This document shows, piece by piece, positions 58,696-64,000 of a DNA stretch of 64,000 nucleotides. A program made the position numbers and the translations under genes. Positions within the stretch are counted from its first letter, which is position 1; every line of letters begins with the position of its first letter. Origin of the DNA: JACPPO01 sp965262505 (GTDB lineage Bacteria > Acidobacteriota > Vicinamibacteria > Vicinamibacterales > UBA2999). Under the pieces are notes generated by a model, which saw only the letters and a list, made by a program, of their open reading frames with translations, searched no databases and had not been told where the DNA came from. Location of the stretch: positions 992,001-1,056,000 of the forward strand of contig CBDHFM010000030.1 in the NCBI GenBank assembly GCA_965262505.1, given 5' to 3'.

Positions 58696-60870
58696 TCACC
58701 GCGCGAGCGGGTCGGTCCGTATCTGGAACTTGAACACCTTGCTCGTCGTGCCCGGCCCGGTTTCCATGTGGAACGGCGTCCGGCTGCTGAAGGTAGCGAA
58801 TAAGCCCCGGCCCTTCCAGCCACCGTTCGGATCGTCGATCCGGCCGTCCATCCACTTCGTATAGAAACCCATCGGATACGGCACGCGCATCACCACCCAC
58901 TCGCCGTTCCTGAGGGCCAACAGCCCTTCGGACAGGTTCCCGGTGTTGATCGGCACATCGGCACCCAAGCCCAGCGTGTCGAACTGGTCCACCCAGGTGT
59001 AGTAGCTGCCCTCGGCGCTGCCGGAATCATCCACGCCTTTGAGCTGGGGCAGCGGCTCCGGATACAGCGTCCACCCCTCCGGGCAGTGCTGCCCCGTCGC
59101 CTCCGTCCCGTTGAGCGGCCCGGTGCACAGGCTCCGATCGAAGCTCGCCATGTGGCCGCTCGCCAGCGGCGCCCACACCACACCGTTTCGATCGATGTCC
59201 ATCCCGCGCGGCGAATAGCCCTGCACCGCGGCGGCCGGGTTGCCCCACGGCAGCTCGAAGACCTCGGTCAGCGCGGTTGCCGATGGGTTGTCCCCGAGCA
59301 CCACGCGCAGGACGGCGCCAGGGAAGCCCAGCGAGGATCCCCAGATCGACCCGTCGACCGGGCTCACCGCCACGCCGTAGAAGCCGGTCGTGACGCGCAT
59401 GTCCATGGCGGGATCGATCGGCTCCCCGGGCTCGGTATAGGCGTCCCTCCGCCCGTTGCCGTTGGTGTCGAGCACGAGGGGCGTCCAGCCCTGCGACGCC
59501 TGCGCGTCTCCGGTCTGGTCGAACATCCGCGTGTTGAACCACCCGAGCACCTGGCCGCCGCCGCTCGTCCACACCGTGTCGTTCTCGTCCTCGGCGAATA
59601 CGAGGTGATGCGTGCTGTAGCAGGTATCGATCAGCGTGAACGCCTCGGTGGACGGGTCGTACATCGAGAGCTGGCGACCCGATCGCTCTACCGGGAAGAC
59701 CTGTGCGGACGGATGACTCGAACCCTCGCGGCAGAAGGCTGGCGTGTCGGCCTCGCGCACCCGCGTGGTGAGCCAGACTCGCGACTGTGCGTCGAGCATC
59801 GGATTGTGCACGTTCGCCTTGCTGTCCCAGATGGCCTCGTCACTCCAGTACGGAGACGACGCCACCATCGGACCCGAGGCTACGCTGAGATCCGGATTGT
59901 CACGCACCGGCACGATCGGAATCTTCCTGGCGGTGTGCGCGACCGGGTCCAGCAACGGCACGTAGTCCTTGCTGAGCTCGAGCGCGCCATAGATCGGGCC
60001 GTAGGCGTTGACCGTCGGATCACGCTTGTCGGTCGACGCCTCATCGTGGAGGTACGCTTCCGGGTCGGCCCAATCCCACTGCGTGATGACGACGTTGCGC
60101 TCCTCGCCTTGCGGCCGCGGCGGCGCCTCGGCGGGCAGCTCACCCGCTGTCACGCGGTCGGTCCAATCAGCGAACATGGCCAGCGCCGGCGCCGGCCCGA
60201 TCCGGGTCAGCCCGCGGCTCATCTGGCCACCGGCTTGACCCGACAGGATTCTGCGCTCCCAGGCCGCGACCGTCGACTCGAACTCGCCGAGAGCGACGGG
60301 AACCTCGCGCGTGGCCTGATTGCCGAGCTGATGACAGGCCAGACACCCGCCCGACTTGATGCTCGAGATCCACTGAGCCTGACTATGGACGTTCGGCGAG
60401 ATGCCGTTGCCGTCGGCGCCGGTACCCGGGAACTCGCCCTTCTCTGGCACCTCGATCAACGAGAACCAGTACCCGGCCGGATAGTACTGCGCGGCCGCCG
60501 CCGCGTCGGGAGCCACGACGGCAACCAGATCCTGCACGGCGCCGGGGCTCACCCGCACCTTCTCCGAGTCCACCAGTCCGTACCCGCGCACCCAGACGTC
60601 GTACGCGGCCTCCGGCAGATCGGGAACCACGTAGCGCCCCTGGTCGTCGGTCACCACCGTCTTGCTGAACCGGGTCTCCAGATCCATCGTCTCCGCGATC
60701 ACCCACACGCCTGCTTCCGGTCCGTCCGGCCCCATCACGACGCCGCCGATATCATCGGCGTCGATCTGCACAGCTCCACCACCCAGCCCTGCATCCGGCC
60801 CTGCGCACGCCAGCGCGACCAGGGCTAGGCCCGCGACTACGAGTCCCAGTGACGTTCGCTTCGTTCTCAT
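58696..60870 (-). CDS. Lipoprotein: carboxypeptidase-regulatory domain, cytochrome c motif, Vgb-like propeller
   Basis: The 724-residue product has a lipoprotein signal (LVALACAG), a CarboxypepD_reg beta-sandwich (DIGGVVMGPDGPEAGVWVIA, TDDQGRYVVPDLPEAAYDVW), a single haem-c motif in SGGCLACHQLGNQATREV (C176), and a long propeller like streptogramin lyase (LVFAEDENDTVWTSGGGQVL, FYGVAVSPVDGSIWGSSLGF, GMDIDRNGVVWAPLASGHMA). The order sandwich-haem-propeller is conserved in many Acidobacterial proteins of unknown role. AGGAG seven bases before ATG 60870 gives the start. It is probably an outer-membrane-anchored redox or binding protein. Confidence 0.8.
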   Translation of the reverse strand: MRTKRTSLGLVVAGLALVALACAGPDAGLGGGAVQIDADDIGGVVMGPDGPEAGVWVIAETMDLETRFSKTVVTDDQGRYVVPDLPEAAYDVWVRGYGLVDSEKVRVSPGAVQDLVAVVAPDAAAAAQYYPAGYWFSLIEVPEKGEFPGTGADGNGISPNVHSQAQWISSIKSGGCLACHQLGNQATREVPVALGEFESTVAAWERRILSGQAGGQMSRGLTRIGPAPALAMFADWTDRVTAGELPAEAPPRPQGEERNVVITQWDWADPEAYLHDEASTDKRDPTVNAYGPIYGALELSKDYVPLLDPVAHTARKIPIVPVRDNPDLSVASGPMVASSPYWSDEAIWDSKANVHNPMLDAQSRVWLTTRVREADTPAFCREGSSHPSAQVFPVERSGRQLSMYDPSTEAFTLIDTCYSTHHLVFAEDENDTVWTSGGGQVLGWFNTRMFDQTGDAQASQGWTPLVLDTNGNGRRDAYTEPGEPIDPAMDMRVTTGFYGVAVSPVDGSIWGSSLGFPGAVLRVVLGDNPSATALTEVFELPWGNPAAAVQGYSPRGMDIDRNGVVWAPLASGHMASFDRSLCTGPLNGTEATGQHCPEGWTLYPEPLPQLKGVDDSGSAEGSYYTWVDQFDTLGLGADVPINTGNLSEGLLALRNGEWVVMRVPYPMGFYTKWMDGRIDDPNGGWKGRGLFATFSSRTPFHMETGPGTTSKVFKFQIRTDPLAR

Positions 60871-61072
60871 GCTGTACTCCTCCCGTCGAGCGCCGGGTGG
60901 ACGATGCCACACCTGTCGTCGGCAATCCTACTCCGCCTGGCGCCGTCATGCGACCTGACCCCGTATGGGGCGAAAACAGCTCGTGGGCTATCTTGTTGGG
61001 CGAAATAGGCCACGTCCAGCCGTCGAGAACGGTGGACAGCAGCGGTCACGTTCGTGTACCTTCGTCTCCACT

Positions 61073-61540
61073 ATGAAGACACTCTGCGCGGTGAGCATGG
61101 TGGCCGTCATGGCCGCAATCGCGACTCCGCCGCTGGCCGGGCAGTCCGGCGGGGCGGGGCGGGTCGTGGTGTACGGCGATGTCGTGGAGTTCCTGAATAA
61201 CACCCATCCGGATACTTGCAAGCCGAAAGCCCGGTTCGAGAGGGGCGAGCGGATGGGCTTCCGCATGACCGCTATCAATCCGGAGACCGGCAGGCGGGAT
61301 CGCGCTACGCAGCTCGTCGTCCACATAACGCATGGCGGCAGGACGATTGAGGTCCCGATGCGGGATCGGCAGAACGAACGGCAGCCGGAACGGGAGTTCT
61401 GGATTGCCGAGTGGGAAGTGCCCGCCGACGCTCCGATCGGCGCCGTGCACTACCGTGTGACCGCGACGGATCCCCAGGGCCGCATCGGTGAGTACACGCC
61501 GTTCGAAGTCGAGAACTCACAGCTCACCATCGTCGAATAG
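61073..61540 (+). CDS. Secreted protein of unknown function
   Basis: The 155-residue product has a signal peptide ending PLAGQSG, then VVVYGDVVEFLNNTHPDTCK, RGERMGFRMTAINPETGRRD, VVHITHGGRTIEVPMRDRQ, REFWIAEWEVPADAPIGAVH and YRVTATDPQGRIGEYTPFEV. The strand pattern suggests an immunoglobulin-like or cohesin-like beta-sandwich. The start at ATG 61073 has no strong ribosome site. It precedes the DUF6152 fusion gene by 70 bases. No family is recognised. Confidence 0.7.
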   Translation: MKTLCAVSMVAVMAAIATPPLAGQSGGAGRVVVYGDVVEFLNNTHPDTCKPKARFERGERMGFRMTAINPETGRRDRATQLVVHITHGGRTIEVPMRDRQNERQPEREFWIAEWEVPADAPIGAVHYRVTATDPQGRIGEYTPFEVENSQLTIVE

Positions 61541-61610
61541 GAGTCGCGCGGCGGGTCATCCTATGCGTCGGGGGTCGTGCATCGCGCGCCGACCCATGGT
61601 CCAGCCATCG

Positions 61611-62672
61611 ATGAATAGACTCCGTAGACTCGCCGGCGCAGTAGTTGCAGGTGCGCTCGCGACCTTGCCTGTCTCAGCCACGGCGCATCATTCGATGTCC
61701 GAATTCGATCGCAGCGTCGTCAGAGAAGTAGAAGGCGTGGTCTCGCGGATCTCGTGGAGAAACCCGCACATCCTGTTGGAAGTGACGAGCACCGACGAGA
61801 ACGGCGTGGAGGCTGTGTGGTATCTCGAGGGCAGCGCCGTAAGCGCGCAACGCCGCCGAGGGGTGACGGGCGATGAAATTGCGGTCGGCGACGCGGTTCG
61901 TGTGGCCGGCTGGCCGTCGACTCGCCGAGACCGATACCTTCAGGTCAATCATGTGCTGCTGCCGGATGGCGTCGAGCTACTCGTCGGTGGTGCCCGGGAG
62001 CCGCGATGGTCGGAGACGACAGCGGGCAGTGAGGTGGTTGTCGATACGGCAAGAGCCGCCGCTGCCCGGGGAGACGGCATATTTCGAATCTGGAGCCTGG
62101 GCTCGGGCACCTGGTTCTTCACAGGGCGCTCCCATTATCGGCTCAATGAGTCGGCGGCCGCGGCGGCGGCGGCATGGGACGACATTGCGGACAACCCGTT
62201 GATTGACTGCATCGCCCCAGGCATGCCGGCGCTGATGGCGAACCCCTACCCAATGGAGGTCGCGCAAGTCGGCGACAACATCGAGGTGCGATTCGAGGAG
62301 TTCGATGTGCTGCGGACGATTCACATGGGCGACGCTGTCGCTGATCCCGCAGACGTGCCGTTATCGCACCTCGGTTACTCGGTCGGACATTGCGAAGGCG
62401 AGACACTCGTCGTCGATACCTCCAGGATCAACTGGCCGTACTTCGACCGCTCGGGTGCACCCCAAACCGAGAACGTAGCGATCAACGAACGCTTTACGGC
62501 TGTTGAGAACGGCAACCGGCTCGACTACGCGCTGACCGTGGATGAGCCAGCATCGCTCATCGAGCCGTTCGTCCTGGACGCGTACTTCGTTTGGAAGCCA
62601 GGCGAAGCGATCAATCCCTACGAGTGCACGCTCGAGGAATGGGCCTCGACCGAGAACACGCTCGGCAACTGA
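61611..62672 (+). CDS. Fusion of DUF6152 (N) with the expanded unknown family (C)
   Basis: The 353-residue product has a signal peptide ending SATAHHS. Residues about 22-125 are a DUF6152 domain (HHSMSEFDRSVVREVEGVVS, ISWRNPHILLEVTSTDENG, VWYLEGSAVSAQRRRGV). From about residue 180 the unknown-family part follows: PLIDCIAPGMPALMANPYPM, FEEFDVLRTIHMG, the core YSVGHCEGETLVVDTSRINW, NERFTAVENGNRLDYALTVD and NPYECTLEEW. The fusion joins two families found as neighbours elsewhere in the window. ATG 61611 gives the signal peptide; upstream in-frame ATGs at 61563 and 61596 cannot be excluded. Confidence 0.8.
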   Translation: MNRLRRLAGAVVAGALATLPVSATAHHSMSEFDRSVVREVEGVVSRISWRNPHILLEVTSTDENGVEAVWYLEGSAVSAQRRRGVTGDEIAVGDAVRVAGWPSTRRDRYLQVNHVLLPDGVELLVGGAREPRWSETTAGSEVVVDTARAAAARGDGIFRIWSLGSGTWFFTGRSHYRLNESAAAAAAAWDDIADNPLIDCIAPGMPALMANPYPMEVAQVGDNIEVRFEEFDVLRTIHMGDAVADPADVPLSHLGYSVGHCEGETLVVDTSRINWPYFDRSGAPQTENVAINERFTAVENGNRLDYALTVDEPASLIEPFVLDAYFVWKPGEAINPYECTLEEWASTENTLGN

Positions 62673-62718
62673 TCCGTCGTGTACGAACACTCAGCTGGCC
62701 CGTCTCGGCCCGATCGCG

Positions 62719-62756
62719 CATCGGGTGGCGGATCGGGTCCGATCCGCCAGGTCGCC
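62719..62756. repeat. REP-like dispersed palindromic element, copy 2
   Basis: The core at 62727-62748, GGCGGATCGG-GT-CCGATCCGCC, is a perfect 10-bp inverted repeat. It matches 57717-57754 in the same plus-strand orientation, although the neighbouring genes face opposite ways, so it is not a shared promoter. Confidence 0.65.
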
Positions 62757-62768
62757 GCGTCGCAGCGT

Positions 62769-64000
62769 GTATCTTTCCGGTTGCAGGTTGCCGTGACTTT
62801 CATGGTGATCGGTCTGGTCATCGCGCCGCCGACCTTTGCCCAGAGTGTGCCACAGCTCAACGTGGGCCATCTGACCGGCGAGGACCGGCCCACTATGGAC
62901 GGGAAGGTCGACGAAGAGGTCTGGTCCGCCGCGGACGCCTACAGCACGTTTACCCAGCAAGAGCCCAGCGAGGGCCAGCCGGCCACGGAGCGGACGGACG
63001 TGTGGTTTCTCATCGATCAGACGAATCTCTACGTGGCCATCGTCTGCTATGACTCCGAGCCCGACCGCCTCGTCGTCAGCCAGAGCCGGCGGGACGCGAA
63101 CCTCAGCAACAGCGACTCGGTGCAGATCCTCCTGGACACGTTCAACGACGGGCAGAACGCCTTCGTGTTCGGGACCAATCCCTTTGGCATCGAGTACGAC
63201 GGCCAGGTGATGGCCGAAGGTCAGACCGGTGGGGGCGGCTTTCACGGTGGTGGGTTCAACCTCAACTGGGACGCCGACTGGACGGTGCGCGCGAGCCCGA
63301 GTGAGCGCGGCTGGGAGGCCGAGTTCGTCATCCCGCTGAGAACGCTGCGGTACAACCCTGGTGAGGAGCGCGTGTGGGGCGTCAACGTCATGCGCAATAT
63401 CCGGCGCAAGAACGAGCAGGTCTTCCTCGCGCCGGCACCGCGCGGCTACTCACTCCAACGTGTATCGGTTGCGGGCAAGCTGAACGGGCTCAGCCTGCCG
63501 ACCCGGCGCGATCTGAAGTTCACGCCGTTCGTGGCAGGATCGATCAACGACGACAAGACCCTCCTGACCGATACGGTGGATCGCGCCGGCGACATCGGTC
63601 TCGACGTCAAGTGGGGTGTTCGGGCCGACCTGACCCTCGACCTCACGGTCAACACCGACTTCGCTCAGGTCGAGGCCGACGAAGAGCAAGTCAACCTGAC
63701 ACGGTTCGCGCTGTTCTTTCCCGAGAAGCGGCCCTTCTTCCTCGAGAACGCCCAGGTCTTTCAGCTCGGTCAAACCCGAAGCATCGATCTGTTCTCTCGC
63801 GGCGGATCGGCCTCGCGGGCGGCCAGCCGGTCGACATCATCGGCGCCGGCCGACTCAGCGGGAAACTGGGTGGCTACAACGTCGGACTCCTGAACATGCA
63901 GACCGATTCCGCGGTCGATCGCCGGACCGGGGAGACGATCTCGCAGGCGAACAACTTTTCCGTGGTACGCGTCCAGCGGGAGGTCGGCCGGTCGAATTTC
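62769..64000 (+). CDS. DUF5916-like outer-membrane/carbohydrate-binding protein, frameshifted and cut by window end
   Basis: The product has a signal sequence (VAVTFMVIGLVIAPPTFAQS), a CBM9-like domain (DRPTMDGKVDEEVWSAADAY, VWFLIDQTNLYVAIVCYDSE, NSDSVQILLDTFNDGQNAFV) and a DUF5916 barrel start (VNTDFAQVEADEEQVNLTRF, ALFFPEKRPFFLENAQVFQL). After LFSR (63792-63800) the frame is lost and the opened frame ends at 63893; shifting by two bases at about 63801-63802 restores RIGLAGGQPVDIIGAGRLSG, which runs open to the window end. The frameshift may be a real mutation or a sequence error. The start is uncertain (GTG 62769, ATG 62802 or GTG 62679). Confidence 0.7.

Overview
The window looks like a high-GC Acidobacteriota chromosome segment, most likely of the Vicinamibacteria type. 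This is inferred from gene content: large TonB-dependent receptors with an N-terminal carboxypeptidase-regulatory domain, many secreted proteins of unknown function, DUF6152-like AHHS proteins, propeller-cytochrome proteins and a full selenocysteine system. Nearly every product carries an export signal, so the region encodes mainly an envelope or periplasmic programme.

Layout. 0.2-3.8 kb (+): VOC protein, DUF6152, unknown-family protein, gamma-glutamyltransferase. 3.9-6.1 kb: two MBL-fold hydrolases. 6.1-21.0 kb (all minus): two TonB receptors, each with a sigma54-like promoter and a conserved upstream repeat, with DUF1080, exported methyltransferase-like, FG-GAP and unknown-family genes, headed by a selenoprotein redoxin whose in-frame UGA splits it into two apparent ORFs. 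21.3-23.1 kb (+): cupin and exported FAH-like protein. 23.2-31.9 kb (minus): unknown-family genes, amidohydrolase, NHL propeller, DUF6152 and a 20-bp minisatellite. 32.2-37.3 kb (+): a six-gene run ending in a dihaem cytochrome. 37.4-41.7 kb: NHL propeller, DUF6644-like membrane protein, propeller-cytochrome fusion. 41.8-46.7 kb: selD (itself with a Sec codon), tRNA-Sec, selB, selA. 46.9-53.0 kb (+): DUF6152, unknown-family protein, MBL-like protein, a cytochrome gene interrupted by an IS1595-family element carrying two passenger genes, and a YVTN propeller. 53.0-64.0 kb: more of the same families, a tRNA-Thr 3' fragment, a DUF6152/unknown-family fusion and a frameshifted DUF5916-like gene running off the window.

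The main biological signal is one secreted family of unknown function (core motif like GHWEGDTLVV) present 14 times here. Four copies form a strictly repeated short-then-long gene pair. All six DUF6152 domains sit next to a member of this family, and one is fused to it. This suggests one envelope system that has been repeatedly duplicated. The second signal is the selenium system: the machinery (selA, selB, selD, tRNA-Sec) and at least two UGA-containing selenoprotein genes lie in the same 64 kb.
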